Assembly: GCA_963920705.1 (NCBI GenBank)
Contig: OY987232.1
Coordinates: 19,685,442 to 19,749,441 of the forward strand
Direction of reading: 5' to 3'
DNA: 64,000 bases
Origin: Odiellus spinosus
Lineage: Eukaryota; Arthropoda; Arachnida; Opiliones; Phalangiidae
The stretch's first letter is position 1; each line of letters starts with the position of its first letter. The position numbers were made by a program, and so were the translations under genes. Below are positions 12,017 through 23,999 of the stretch, piece by piece. The notes under the pieces are model-generated. The model made no database searches. It was not told the DNA's origin and worked only from the letters and a program-made list of their open reading frames with translations.

Positions 12017-13714
12017 TTTGAAAAACAACACCATAAACTAAAGAGACAGCCAATCAAAAGCCATCGGTTAAATAACAATTATCGTAGATTAACAGATTTG
12101 AAAAGTGTTTTAAACATGGCCAAAGAGACCCTAGTGGTATGGCCATTGGTCAGTTAAAATTATTTTTAATAACAGTAGTAGATGTTGAATTTAAAGAATT
12201 CAAAATATTTTATTAAACCATGGCAGCTCAGATTTAATCAGGTTTTTAATTTAATTAGAATTAAACTTAGAATTAAAGTGTATTGTAAAATAACAATTAG
12301 GGTTAAATCATAAAATTAAGTGGATTAATTTTAATTATTTACCGCAATTAAGTTTAAACAAAAACTTGCAATCTAAACTAAATTCTAATTAAGACAAAAT
12401 TAAAACTAATTGCCAGTAAAAAAAGTATTATTTAGTTTTGAACCACAATAAAATGTATATATAGAATTTAATTCTACATAATTAATTTTAATTTTGATTA
12501 GAAATTAATTTTCTTAATTTTAGTTTGATTTTTGGTAATGGTTAAGGTTTTTAAGATAAATTATTTCTAGATAGATTAAATATAATAAACCTAATTAAAT
12601 TAGAATCATAATACAGACATTTCTCTAACTGAATCAAAGATGGCGCTTCAATCTTAACTCGGACAAAATCGCTGCATACACATTAAATTTAATGTGGTTT
12701 AAATTCGGATTTATTTAAGCCTTAATCGCTTGGGAATTTAAATTTTTACGCTTTTAATATGTTAAGTATTATCTAAAACTAATTTTAACCAATCATCGCG
12801 TCGGGGTTGAATGACGTCAGATATTCTCTCAAATGAATAAATTTTTAATTTACAAATTAGTTTTTAGATGAATGTAAATATTTTTCTACAAATTTTAACG
12901 AAAAAACTACTTCAATTATTATTTCAAATAAATGATATTAAAGTAATAATTATGATAATTAAAATAATAATTAATTGACATTAGTTTATGATGTAGACAA
13001 AATTAAAACTGTGATAATATAATAATAATAATAATTATAAAATATTTTCTAAATATTTAAATGAAATAAACAAGTTTAATTTTTTTTGTTTTTGTTTGTA
13101 ATAAATTAATTTATTTCAGATTAATTAGAAAATTGCGTTCATAGATGGTAACACGTTACTCGCCAGCTGGGATTTTAAAGACAAGCTAAAACTAAAGTTC
13201 TAGTTACGAAAAAGATTAAAAAAAAAAAAATTCTGGGTTTATATTACATTAAGATGTGGGTTAATTCTAAACACACGTAGTATTTGAATAAATTGAATGA
13301 ATTTAATCGTGGGAAAATTTTATTTAATCGTGGGAAAATGAATTTAAAGATGGGAAAATAAATTTAATCAATGGAAAATTAATTAAATAATGAATAAATT
13401 AATTTAATCACGGTTAATACACGTATTTCCTAATAAAATCATAACCCCTGGTGGTATAAAATGAAGTTTGAATAAGAATGAATATTTTTTATAGGAATTA
13501 TCGAATGACCTAAGCGTCGGTAGAGATTTATGGCAAGTAATTTGTCTGAATCTCGATAAAAACTGGAAGGCGAATCAATAGGAATATCTCAATATACGAG
13601 ACGTGATAACGACAATAAAATGAACACTTTTTTTATGAGAAATCGAATAAAAGGGTAAATGAATCCTTTTTTCCCGTTAAAATATGAAATATTCATTATC
13701 AATTTATTCAATAA

Positions 13715-13835
13715 AATCAGCAAAGGTCCCCCTACAGTTTTCTTTCATATCCCATGGCTTAAAAATAGACAAAAAAGTTATCACCCCTGTCTGGCTACAG
13801 TGATTTGGACTCTTCGGCTCGATATTTTCCCTTTA
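13715..13835 (+). mobile_element. MITE family MA fragment
   Basis: Contains AAATCAGCAAAGGTCCCCCT, CATATCCCATGGCTTAAAAA, ATCACCCCTGTCTGGCT and GACTCTTCGGCTCGATATTT in the order seen at 39225-39475. Both termini are missing. An apparent 75-codon ORF across it is not supported as a gene. Confidence 0.8.
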
Positions 13836-15401
13836 ATTATTGTTAGTGGACTGGTTTATTGGTCATGTACGTGGAGTTTAGAGTAATCCATTCATTTAGT
13901 AATGTTATTTATGTTATTTACTTAGCACGGCAAGAAAATTCACTAAAGAATTTCCATTGATAAGAAAAATATACCCTACTACGCAATTTCTTACAATTTC
14001 TAGTTCACAAACTAATCTCACTGAGTTGGATCCAAAAACCTAGCTTTATCTATAATATATAATCCAAAAAAAAAAACCTGTTCCATTTCATTTCGTATAA
14101 TCCGTTTGCGTTTATAATATTAACAGACGAAAAAACTATAAAGAGATCGTGAACAGGACATTTGAAAATAATAAAAATTTAAATTTCAAAACAATTCAAC
14201 GACCAATCACGATTAAAATCGCGTTTGAAGCGTATTAACATTTCTCGCGCTACATCTTATAGCGTAACCATAGCAACGCGCGCGCAAAAAGCGCGGAAAT
14301 CAACAATTCTTTACTTTCAATTTCAATTAGGCCCGAATTAGGCTTAGCGTAAAATCAACGGAAACTGATCTTTCCAGTAAATAAAATTGAATTATTTCAT
14401 AGTAAATAATTAGAATAATATCATAATTAATTTTAAACAAGTTATTGGTTATTTATAATTAAATATATTGACATTAATTAATAAAAATGGCGTCGAGATA
14501 AACGTGTTTCGTGATTGGTTATGGAAATCATTTTAAAAACCATATAAACTTGGAAATCATGCCTTTTGGACAAAAATTTGGTTCATTTATAACCAAAATT
14601 AATATTATAACTAAATTAAAACACTTAATTTTAGTTTAACTTGAAATTCATGAAGTTATATTCGTAGCTTCTTTAAATTTTAATTTACAACCAGCATCGA
14701 TTATTAATGAAAGTGAAATTAATCCCGATATCTCTCCTTCCCCGTATCGTCTTTATTACGTCTTTAACATCGAACTAATTACTAATCGCTCTCGGACACA
14801 CGGCAGGTGTTTTATCAAGCGAAGATTAAATGTGTGAGTGAAAAAAAAAAAAAATTTTTAAACAAGTTTGTATTAGATATAGTTTTCGGTGTTTTTTTCT
14901 AATAATTTTTCCCCCCAAATAAAGGGGTCAACGGGTTCAACATGGACCACTAATTTAACAGCGGAAGACGAAATAATAAATAACTCATTTTAAGTTAAAT
15001 TTAATAAAGGGGAAGTCTCATTAAAAATAAAATAAATATTAACTTACGGGTGAATTAATTGCCTTATGATATCAATCTAATCCTAAAAACCTGACTTGTT
15101 TACGAGACTTTAACTTTAATATTATAATAAGTTAAGACGAACAAACTAAAATTGAAAAATAAAAAATTAAAAACTTCGCTTCCTCGTTAATAATGTAGAT
15201 GTTTAGAACTTTACAAATGTTTTAAAGTAAAACACGGAAATTATCTCAAGAGAGCACGTTCTTATAGGATTAATAAATAACGCGGTTTAACGGATTTAAG
15301 TTAAGTCCGATGAGAAATCTAGTTCTTAAAAAAAATGAATCATTTTTCATCTTTGAACTTTAGTACGATTGAAATAATTTTTATTTAAAGGGGTACTATA
15401 A

Positions 15402-16012
15402 TAGGGTCGCGTAATTCTAAACGCTTCTAATTCCGAACACTTTCGTTTAAAAATGAATAACTTAACTTTGGTTGGGTCTATTTAAAAATGGAAGGGCAAA
15501 TTTTGTAGATTAAGAATGGGGCTATTAGAGGAACGGGACTTCGACACTCTATTAAAAGACCCGGAGAGATACGACCAAATTAGCCAAACGCGATAATTTG
15601 CCTAATTAATTATGGTAGGGTCGTCTAATTCTGAACACTTTTATTTAAAAATGTATAACTTAACTTTGGTTGGGTCTATTTAAAAATGGAAGGGCTCATT
15701 TTGTAGATTAAGAATGGGGCTATTCGAGGAACCTAACTTCGACACTCTAGGAAAATACCAGGAGAAGATACGACCCTAATTAACCAACCGCCATAATTTG
15801 CCTAATTAATTATGGTAGGGTTGCCAAATTCCGAACACTTTCATTTAAAAATGTATAACTTAAGTCTATTTAAAGATGGAAGGGCTCATTTTGTAGATTA
15901 AGAACGGGGCTATTCGCGGAACTCAACTTCGACACTTTAGGTAAAGATCCGGAGAAGATACGACCCTAATTAGCCAACCGCGATGATTCGTTTAATTAAT
16001 TAGACAGTGGGT
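15402..16012. repeat. Three tandem copies of a ~200-bp unit
   Basis: Units begin TAGGGTCGCGTAATTC at 15402, TAGGGTCGTCTAATTC at 15616 and TAGGGTTGCCAAATTC at 15816. Each continues through CCGAACACTTT or similar, GGAAGGGC(A/T)CATTTTGTAG-like sequence, ACTTCGACACTCTA and a CGATAATTTGCCTAATTAAT-like end. The first unit has an internal ~14-bp duplication. No long ORF. Confidence 0.88.
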
Positions 16013-16030
16013 ATATTTCCCTTTAGGTTC

Positions 16031-16066
16031 CTACGAGGCGTTGTTTAAAGTTATAGACTTATGGTT
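16031..16066 (-). mobile_element. End fragment of MITE family MA
   Basis: GAGGCGTTGTTTAAAGTTAT followed by AGACTTATGG resembles the terminal inverted repeat of family MA (GCGTTGTTTACTTTTATGG...TTATAGAC) with an internal deletion. Confidence 0.5.
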
Positions 16067-16665
16067 AAAATTAAATTAAATTTCAGTTGTCTTTGAATAT
16101 AATTACGTTTCGCCTCATTAATTAGATTTTAAATTATTACGTATTGTTTAATTTTAAATTTTGAAAAAAAATCCAATTTGTAATAAATTATCAACAAAAT
16201 GGGGATTAGAAATTAAAACTTAATATAATTGCTTAAAGGGCAAGACGCGATTAAAAAAAATTAATTTCAATTAACAGCTAGAGGTCAAATTTAAACTCTA
16301 TAATGTCAGTTTTTGATGTCCGAATTCATTTCCCAATATAAAATGAAAGGTCAAATGGTCAAGAATATCAGGAAAAACATTACATTTTTCACCAGTGAAG
16401 GTTTTTCTAATCGCAAATAATAATTTTGAAGGGTTTGAACAATTACAGATTTGATGAAATTTTATTCGATGTTGGTTTCCCTTTGAAATAAAATACAATG
16501 CCTTTTGACTAGGAAATATAGTGTCTTTAAAATTAGCATTTTTGTCAGAATAATATTAATTTCAACGCTTTGAAGCTCTAAAAAAAATCTAACGAGGAAT
16601 CACTATTCGAATTACGCGCGATTTGCAAAAACGTCTTACACTCTCGATACAATTTTTTGTTAAAA

Positions 16666-16680
16666 ATGAAATTTTTTGCG
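16666..16680 (+). CDS. Gene C micro-exon 1
   Basis: Five codons (MKFFA) followed at once by GTAAGA. Chosen because exon 2 has no ATG at its start but begins in frame with hydrophobic codons right after a good acceptor. Confidence 0.5.
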
Positions 16681-17717
16681 GTAAGATTTTAAAATATTTT
16701 TAATTCGTATTTAGAATAATTAAACTTAATTATATATTTACGGGCCCTAAAAAGCAAGGCGGGTTTAATTCGCCAGAGATAATTAATAAGAGGAATGTTA
16801 ATTAACGGTTTTAGTTAATTATTCGTAAGAGAATTTACTTATTGAGTATTAATTATATAATTAGTTTGAGATGGTTATTGGTTGTTTACTCTTTGATAAA
16901 GTTTTAAGGTTAAGATGGGTTAGATTAAATTATAGTTAAAGTATTTTGCATAGCGTTTAATCATTAAAGTTTCAAGAATAGAAATTATAATGACAGGGTT
17001 GGCACAGTTTTTTCAGATTCAAATTCCCCGACTTTGCAGGTTTTTCCCTGACCTTTTCCACCGATTTTCCCCGAGCTTTTTGGTTCATTTTCAAATTCCC
17101 TGACTTTTCCCTGTTTTCCTTACCCGTGGCAAGCCTGTTTAAGGACTAATTCAACGCAATTTTTCATTTGTCTTTAGATAAAGGTGTTTTTCGTCTTCAA
17201 CTTCGCTACTAATTTGAATGGACTTCCATTCAACGATTTCCCTGACGTCGAGCAATACCTCACGAATGTGGAGGTGGAGGAGTTTAATGCCCCTGGATAC
17301 TCTTCCGGGGGCGGATTTGACGTTTACTCGAGGGGCCAACCTGGAAGCGGATTTGGTGGAATCCCAAGGGGTTTTCAAGGGGAAGAATTTGGCTGTAATT
17401 TAAGGCACAGTCCTAGGAGCAGATTTTGCGGAATCATAAGAAGCTTTCCAGAGGGCGAATTTCACGCTCACTCGAGGAACCTTCCTCGGAAAACATTTAA
17501 TAGTGGTTTATGGAGCGCTTTAAGTGGTAGGAGCCCTATCGCGGGTCAATTTAGCGCTGATTTATTGGGCCCTTCCGGTAACGAATACGGTGGTAGTTCA
17601 GGGGGCCCATTCCACGGTGGATATGTTAGTAATTCAGGGGACCCTTTCCAGGGTGGATATGATAGTAATTTAAAGATTCCCAGTGGTAGCCTAGGAACAA
17701 ATCAGGAGCTGTGGTAA
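16666..17717 (+). CDS. Secreted Gly/Ser-rich repeat protein, gene C (2 exons, 184 aa)
   Basis: Model: micro-exon 16666-16680 (MKFFA, donor GTAAGA) plus 17178-17717, phase 0. Function not recognised. The joined N-terminus MKFFAIKVFFVFNFATNLNG reads as a signal peptide, so the product is probably secreted. The mature part has degenerate 24-25 residue repeats (GGGFDVYSRGQPGSGF; GEEFGCNLRHSPRSRF; GEFHAHSRNLPRKTF) with recurring G-x-x-F and R-x-x-P. A shorter 12-residue repeat near the C-terminus reads SGGPFHGGYVSN then SGDPFQGGYDSN. Only two Cys. A tiny first exon ending inside the signal peptide is common in arthropod cuticle-type genes, so a cuticle, silk or matrix role is possible but unproven. 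AATAAA at 17823 is 105 bp past the stop. A decaying pseudogene is the alternative. Confidence 0.6.
16994..17137. mobile_element. CAGGG-type repeat (family R6) in gene C intron
   Basis: Starts CAGGGTTGGCACAGTTTTTT and ends CCGTGGCAAGCCTG, with TTCCCTGACTTTTCC-type motifs between. The ends are roughly inverted (CAGGGTTG.CAC / GTGGCAAGCCTG). Copies: 31340-31651, 44502-44691, 57448-57773. It ends 40 bp upstream of the exon 2 acceptor. No clear target duplication here. Confidence 0.8.
17178..17717 (+). CDS. Gene C exon 2
   Basis: Acceptor TTTGTCTTTAG at 17167-17177. Open for 179 codons to TAA at 17715. Composition and internal amino-acid repeats differ sharply from the AT-rich surroundings, which supports real coding sequence. 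Confidence 0.65.
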   Translation: MKVFFVFNFATNLNGLPFNDFPDVEQYLTNVEVEEFNAPGYSSGGGFDVYSRGQPGSGFGGIPRGFQGEEFGCNLRHSPRSRFCGIIRSFPEGEFHAHSRNLPRKTFNSGLWSALSGRSPIAGQFSADLLGPSGNEYGGSSGGPFHGGYVSNSGDPFQGGYDSNLKIPSGSLGTNQELW

Positions 17718-18010
17718 ATGAAGTTACGGAATCGAAAAATTATCTAATTATGTAGAATTTTAATTATTTGTGAGGGTTATTAGTTTATCTATGATAGTGC
17801 AACTGTAAAACTAAATAATTATAATAAAATTAACATATGTTTCTTAATTACCTATATTCTTTCAAATATATTTGCATAAATTAATTTAAATGTAAAAATT
17901 AATAATAAAATTGTACTGATATTTTTCATGTCTATCAATATGTCTTCTTCAAAACTACGAAATAATTTTTTTCAATTTCCATTTAAATAAAGGGAAATTT
18001 ACTATTAATT

Positions 18011-18370
18011 TTCGGAATCACCGTGTTCTAAAACGTATTCCAGAATTTTTCCCCAATTTTTAGACACCTTTTAGTGTTTAAATTAATTTTTTGGTAAAAT
18101 TTAAATAAAATTAAATATAAAATCGGACTAATCATATTATTTCAGCCTTCGTCAGACATTGTAATGTGTTAATATTAAAAGAATATGCCGATATTTCATG
18201 CTTAAGATCTTGGCCATCAAATGCTAGCCTTTCTTTTAATGTTAGGTAGGACATTACAAACACTATTAAAGGTTGAAATGAATATGATTGGTTGGATTTT
18301 ATATTTACTAAAATTCAAATTTTACATACAAATTAATTTAAACAACAAAAACGTGTCTAAAAATTATGCA
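18011..18370 (+). mobile_element. Palindromic repeat R8, copy
   Basis: Begins GGAATCACCGTGTTCTAAAA. The halves are inverted relatives: CTAATCATATTATTTCAGCC...CATTGTAATGTG against CATTACAAACACTATTAAAG...AATATGATTGGTTGG. The same element is at 58455-58830, with a fragment at 565-755. A 90-codon ORF starting at 18221 lies mostly inside it and is not accepted as a gene. Confidence 0.8.
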
Positions 18371-18809
18371 AAAATTATCGAATACGTTCATTATCACTTT
18401 AAAGATGAGTGTTTTGGCGAGAGATATGGATTTCCGTGTGATAACATCAATAAAAAAAATCATTCAAGCGAGAATTCAACAGTAGAATCGTAATAATACA
18501 GTTAAAAACAAGTTTTAAATTGTAAGCTTATTTTGGGGGATTTCTTTATCATATCACGACCTTTTAAATGAACCGTAACATACATAAGTAATACCAGAAA
18601 TAACCAATCACGATTTAGAGCAAAAATAACGTAAGTACAATACCCTAATTTCCAATCTAAATTTAAATTATGGAGAAAAATTCTAATTTTGGCACCGAGT
18701 ACAATTTACGAGTTAAGTTACCAGGGTAATTCATTGTTTTCTTTAGTTAAATTACTTAAACGTAATTACCGATAATTAAATTCGTAAGAAAGGTAGTTTT
18801 TTTTAATCT

Positions 18810-18870
18810 GGATAAAGTACTTTTACGAGAAAGACGGCGCGAAAGCGACTTTATCACTCGTTCCAAGTAT
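18810..18870 (+). repeat. Repeat R4 fragment
   Basis: AAAGTACTTTTACGAGAAAG, then ACGGCGCGAAAGCGACTTTA and TCACTC, matching 34165-34215. Part of a dispersed family that elsewhere continues with an ATCACGTGA...GATGACGTAG segment. Confidence 0.7.
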
Positions 18871-19534
18871 AGAATCAGCCGTAGCTTCTACAATAACGAA
18901 ATAACACGATCATAGCGAGTTCGTAAGAGGAACCGGAGAAATTGAAATACAAATCATATTCTGAATGACCGTAAATTAACTTGTCATTGAAATCAAAACT
19001 GATTAGTTGCACTCAATCAAATAAACCTTCTCAAAACCTAACTTGAAGATTTTTCCAAATACCTTTAAATGGAAAATTTAAAAATAAATTCCATAAATCA
19101 TTTTGTTTCAAATTTCATATTCACGTGTGCAATCAATTATATTTTAGGAGGTGATAAGGAAAACTTGGTAGCAAAACGTTTATACTAACGGGTTGCTTCA
19201 AAATAGTTAAACAAAATGCGGTACGATAAATAAAATATGGTTATTTTAAATGAATTGAATATAGAATTTGAAATGATAGCAATTTTTCTATGGGCTTCAA
19301 TGATAAAAATAAACCTACAATTGATTCCTTTACACTACCAAATAAGGGATTCAATCATAATAGGGTTTAAACTACCATTTTAAATTTAAATTGTATTTTA
19401 GGAAGAAAAAAATTTATTATTAATTTATCCAATTTTAAAAATTATTATTATTAATATATTATTTATTAAACTATATAATTTAAATTCGATTAAAAAAGCT
19501 TGTAAATTTAATATTATCTGGAGCAAACGTAAAT

Positions 19535-19750
19535 TAACTGTAGTCCCTATACAACATCGAAATCACGTGACTATAATGATGACGTAGATTGCGGGGAATA
19601 TTTATTTTAATAATTTCGAAAATGGGCGATTATAAAATATGTATTCTTACTAGTAATTTTGTTCTATATATGACATATGTATATATATTTTGAATCGTTT
19701 TTTAACGATCAACCCGAAAATATGACTCAATTTCAATTTAGAGTTAATCA
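19535..19750 (+). repeat. Composite dispersed repeat R4/R3
   Basis: ATCGAAATCACGTGACTATA, ATGATGACGTAGATTGCGGG, then GGGCGATTATAAAATATGTA and the GACATATGTATATATATTTT core. The same order occurs at 34455-34675. Confidence 0.8.
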
Positions 19751-20392
19751 AATATTGGTTACGGATGATTTTAAATGTAATATATTATTATTTTATTTCA
19801 AAACATGAAAATTTCCTCTTAAACCTTTATTTTTGAATATTATAACTCGCTATAGCCCTCTTTAAAACTTTGCTAAGAACTAAATTGTTCCATTTCCGCG
19901 CTAAAAAGTAGAAACACTCGAAAAGTAGAACTCCGATTTAAAAAACAACGACATTAATAAGACAAAATCTCAAATAATATACATGGATTAAAAAATAAAT
20001 ATTACTTTAAGCGTGCAGGTTCGTATAGCGTTGACCACACCTTATTATTTCCTTTGGCACCGTTACGAAAAAATAATAAAGTTAAATTTTACGTGTTCCT
20101 ATTTGATTCGTGTGTTTTGTGGTTTAGAACAATGGGAATTTCATTTCGCTATCTTTTTCTGTTAGACACTCTTCAATCGAAATATTTATTTTTCAACAGC
20201 TAGAGTTAATATTAACGCAATATTCAATAGAATTCAAATATAATATTATTATTTAAAACTTTAACTCGAAGATTTTTAAAGGTATTATTATATTTAATTT
20301 TAATTATATTTAATTTTACTCAATTTTTAGTCGATTTGAGGAGTTAAAATTATATTTTGGGTATATAACTTTAATAATAATATTAATAAAAC

Positions 20393-20685
20393 CATAAGTA
20401 ACATAATAGACATAAGTATGCCAATAAAGTAATTTATTTACTAACACCTTGTTATACGGTGATGACGTAAATTACGTCGATTTTTTTCAATGACGAAATT
20501 TACGTCATCAGCGTTACTCCTGCAAAACGGATGTCGCGATATCCATTCGCCAAAGACTAAATATGAGACTAGACCAGAACATGTTAGTCCAATTATTTTA
20601 TAGTTCGTGTAGAACAAGCTCTTAGTAAATATTTTGTATGGAAGAGATCCTTAATGGCATACTTATGTCTATTATGTTACTTATG
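20393..20685. mobile_element. MITE with 31-bp perfect TIRs and 7-bp target duplication
   Basis: The ends CATAAGTAACATAATAGAC... and their exact inverse are perfect for 31 bp. They are flanked by identical ATAAAAC at 20386-20392 and 20686-20692. A second nested palindrome lies inside: GATGACGTAAATTACGTC at 20461 against ACGAAATTTACGTCATC near 20494-20510. No ORF. Terminal CAT, 31-bp TIRs and a 7-8 bp duplication recall P-superfamily elements; that link is inference. Confidence 0.88.
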
Positions 20686-21589
20686 ATAAAACTAAAAATG
20701 CAATTCGTATGATTTCGAAAATAAAATGGTAATAGAATTATTTTTAATTAATCAAGGATACGTTGATTAATTAATCAAAGATAAGTCGTTAATAATATAT
20801 ATAATAATAATAAAGTATTTTACGAGCTATGAAGATAATTTCAATTTTTCTATAATTTTTAAGATTTTTTTAAGATTTTTTCTTCCAATTCTTAATTTTC
20901 TAAAACTATACTGTCAAGTACATCGTAAGGTTAATGACTTTAAACTAATTAGTTTAAAATTAAACTAATTAACCTAATTAATCTAAATAATATAAAGTCA
21001 ATAAAACATATTGGATTAAATTTAAATTTCCATTGTTTTAGAAATAATCCTAAATATTTAAGTCTCATTAGGTTAAATTAAATAACTAATTAACTTTGAC
21101 CTTTACTAAACGATAGCGTAAGTTCAATAAGTAAGGCGTTCCGTTAAAATGCGTGGGATATTTTAAAAATCAAATTTTCCAATTGTCAATTGAACTAATT
21201 TTAATTCTTATAATTATATTTATGAATTGATTCAATGGATAATTAAGTTTATAACATCCTATTTAATTATTTGAAACCATAACAATTTAAACAAAATTAA
21301 AGGTTTAGTGACATATTTTTTTCAAAAATAAATTATATTTTTCTTTTGTTTTGAAATTCATAACCAAAAGATAAAATTCATTGTGACGTCAACCATTAAT
21401 ACGGTGACGAAATTGTGACGTAATTAGGACCCTAAATTGATCGTCATAGATTTCATTATCAACAATAAAGAACTAGTTCTAATAATATATCTGTGTATGG
21501 CTTTTTAGCGTTCTCGACCGACAGACAGACATATTGGGGTTTATTTTATACGTTCATTCCGGAGTTGGAAAGAGTGAAGACGATATTGA

Positions 21590-21735
21590 GAAGCGCGGCC
21601 CGCCTAAATTCCAACACACCCTCTCTCCAGACTCAAAATAATCGAACGGAAGAGTCCAAATCATTCGAGCAGGAGAGGGGTGATGACTTTTTTGTCTATT
21701 TTTAAGTAATGGGATATGAAATAAAACTAATATAA
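21590..21735 (-). mobile_element. MITE family MA, partial copy
   Basis: Contains AAATTCCAACACACCCTCTC, AGAGTCCAAATCATTCGAGC, GGGGTGATGACTTTTTTGTC and AGTAATGGGATATGAAAT, the inverse of 39225-39475. ORFs on both strands here are repeat-derived. Confidence 0.8.
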
Positions 21736-22264
21736 TATAAAAACCTCCTAAACCCTTTAACAACTAAATTCAATAAAGCAACGGATAATTTCCATAGAGA
21801 ATAAAAGTGTAGAAAAGTTTATTAGATATTATTTCAGCGTTTTCATTCATAGAGAAAACGTTGAAAAGAAAATTCGTTTGAATAAGATTTTTATGAAATA
21901 TAAAATTATAAAGGTATAGGGTATGACAAGTTAACGATTTTGTAGTTTTTATTTCAAAATAATGAGTGTATAACAAAATTTAGGAGGAAAATCTGACCCA
22001 TATTATCTCGACGCTAACAACGTAACGATTTGAAATTAGAGCAAAACTGTAGTAATTATTAGCAAGACCATAATTTAAACTTTTCAAGAAATTGCGAGTA
22101 ATTTAATATTCTCCTACAACATAATAAAAACGCTTAAGGAATTATAATAAATACATAAGTTAATGTCTCCCTCAAAATAATTTAAACAAAATTTTGGGAG
22201 TTAATTTAAGCTGATGTTTCCAGACCATTTCTAAATAATTTCGCTGACCAATTTTAATATTTTA

Positions 22265-22740
22265 CACGAATTTATTCTTTGGGGTCATTTCCGAATTCCC
22301 TAACTTTTTGGTTCGATTTCCAAAATTACCAATTTTCCTAAACTTTTGGGCCAATTTCCGAATTCCAGGACTTTCCCCTGACCTTTGGGCCAAATTCCTA
22401 GACTTTTCCTGACCTTTTGGGGCAATTTCCAAATTCCAAGACTTTCCCTGACCATTTAGTTCAATTTTCAAATTCCCTGACTTCTCCTTGACCTTTTGGG
22501 TCACTTTACAAATTCCCAGACTTTTCCCTGACCTTTTAGTTCAATTTTCAAATTCCCTGACTTCTCCTTGACCTTTTGGGTCACTTTACAAATTCCCAAA
22601 CTTTTTCCCTGATCATTTGGTGCAATTTCTGAATTCCCCGAGTTTTTGGTCCAATTTCCCAAACTCCTAGACTTTTCCCTGATCTTTTGAGGGCAATTTC
22701 CAAATCTCTAGAATTTTTTCCCTGATTTTTTGTGCCAATT
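22265..22740. repeat. Tandem array of ~38-40 bp CCTGACCTTTTGGG units
   Basis: About 12 imperfect units such as AATTCCCTGACTTCTCC then TTGACCTTTTGGGTCA. The motif is the one inside the dispersed R6 elements (for example 31340-31651) and in the array at 50165-50915. Confidence 0.85.
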
Positions 22741-23149
22741 CCCATACTTAAATCTAATTATGATTTTAACCAATTTTATCTTTAATTTTGGATAAAACAA
22801 TTGATTCTCAAAACTTAAATGACTTATTAAAAAGGTTGTTGGAGTGTTTTACAGTGTTTTTGCTCTTAAAGAGGGATTTGTTCGGCGTTCAGGGTCGAGC
22901 CATTGAAGTAGCCTTTGGCCGTTAGCTAGGGCGTTGGCTTACAAACTTAGATTTAACGTAAAAAGCCTAGGAGGTGTTTTGTACCCATGCTATTATTTTC
23001 AAAGAGTTTAGTACAAAACTTATCCGATTTTCTAATCTTAATGTTCATAAAGCATCGTTGTTAATTTGCGCGCATTATTTATTGCATTATTTTACCTTAA
23101 TTCAATGGGAGAGTGAAAAAGATTAAAATTCAGATTTTTATCAATTTCT

Positions 23150-23440
23150 ATTAATATTGGAGTTATATTTCTATGAATTTGCATTAATATTTGAGTTATA
23201 TTTCCATGAATTTGTATTAATATTGGAGTTATATTTCTATGAATTTGTATTAATATTGGAGTTATATTTCTATGAATTTGTATTAATATTGGAGTTATAT
23301 TTCAATGAATTTCTATTAATATTGGAGTTATATTTCTATGAATTTGTATTAATATTGCAGTTATATTTCTATCAATTTGTATTACTATTGAAGTTATATT
23401 TCTACAAATTTTTATAAAAACTGAATATATATTTCTATGA
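23150..23440. repeat. 33-bp tandem repeat
   Basis: About 8 copies of a 33-bp unit (ATATTGGAGTTATATTTCTA then TGAATTTGTATTA). Because 33 is a multiple of three the array stays open in frame (ELYFYEFVLIL repeats), but there is no other sign of a gene. Confidence 0.9.
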
Positions 23441-23999
23441 ATTTGCTATATCGTTTGACTTCATTATATCTTTAAAATAAAAGTAAATAATTCATCATAA
23501 CTTCATTTCAATCTCCCTTTGTTTGAAAATTTCAAACATTAAAATTAAAATAGTAGAAAATATAAAAATTGCTTTGAAGTAGAGCCAAAATTATAATTAG
23601 ACTGTAATGTTGTTCAACGGGAAATTTCCAAGTACTACTTTCTTATAAATTAGGGATTAACATATTGTATCAATCCGCCTCTACTTATTACACTCTGACA
23701 ACAGATAATTATAGTTTTACTTGTCTTTATTAAGGATATTGGCAGATATTTCCAATTTATATCTTTTAACTTTCATTTTTCCCGATTTTTTTATCAGTTT
23801 TTTTTACTTGAAAGTGGTTTAATTTAAATTGCATCCTATTTTGATAATATTGAGAGTTTAGCCGCAAAGCGTTAGGAGCTAATTTTAAAGACCACACACG
23901 GATAAACGAAGATTAAGATTAAGATTAAAATCTAAATCCGTATACCGTAATTTTAATAGAAATAAAATTAAATTGGTTTTTTCAATTTATCAATTATTT

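Larger units (their letters stand above)
12017..16665. other. Intergenic region between genes A and C
   Basis: Possible gene A polyA signals at 12212 (ATTAAA) and 12447 (AATAAA). Contains a MITE fragment (13715-13835), a short fragment of the foldback family near 14325-14355 (AATTAGGCTTAGCG), and the three-copy tandem repeat 15402-16012. Nothing recognisable in 12460-13714, 13836-14320, 14360-15400 or 16070-16665. Confidence 0.6.

Noticed and set aside
18221-18493. 90-codon ORF
   Set aside because: Most of it lies inside the palindromic repeat R8, which is non-coding at 58455-58830.
23157-23417. ORF of 11-residue repeats
   Set aside because: Direct product of a 33-bp tandem repeat.
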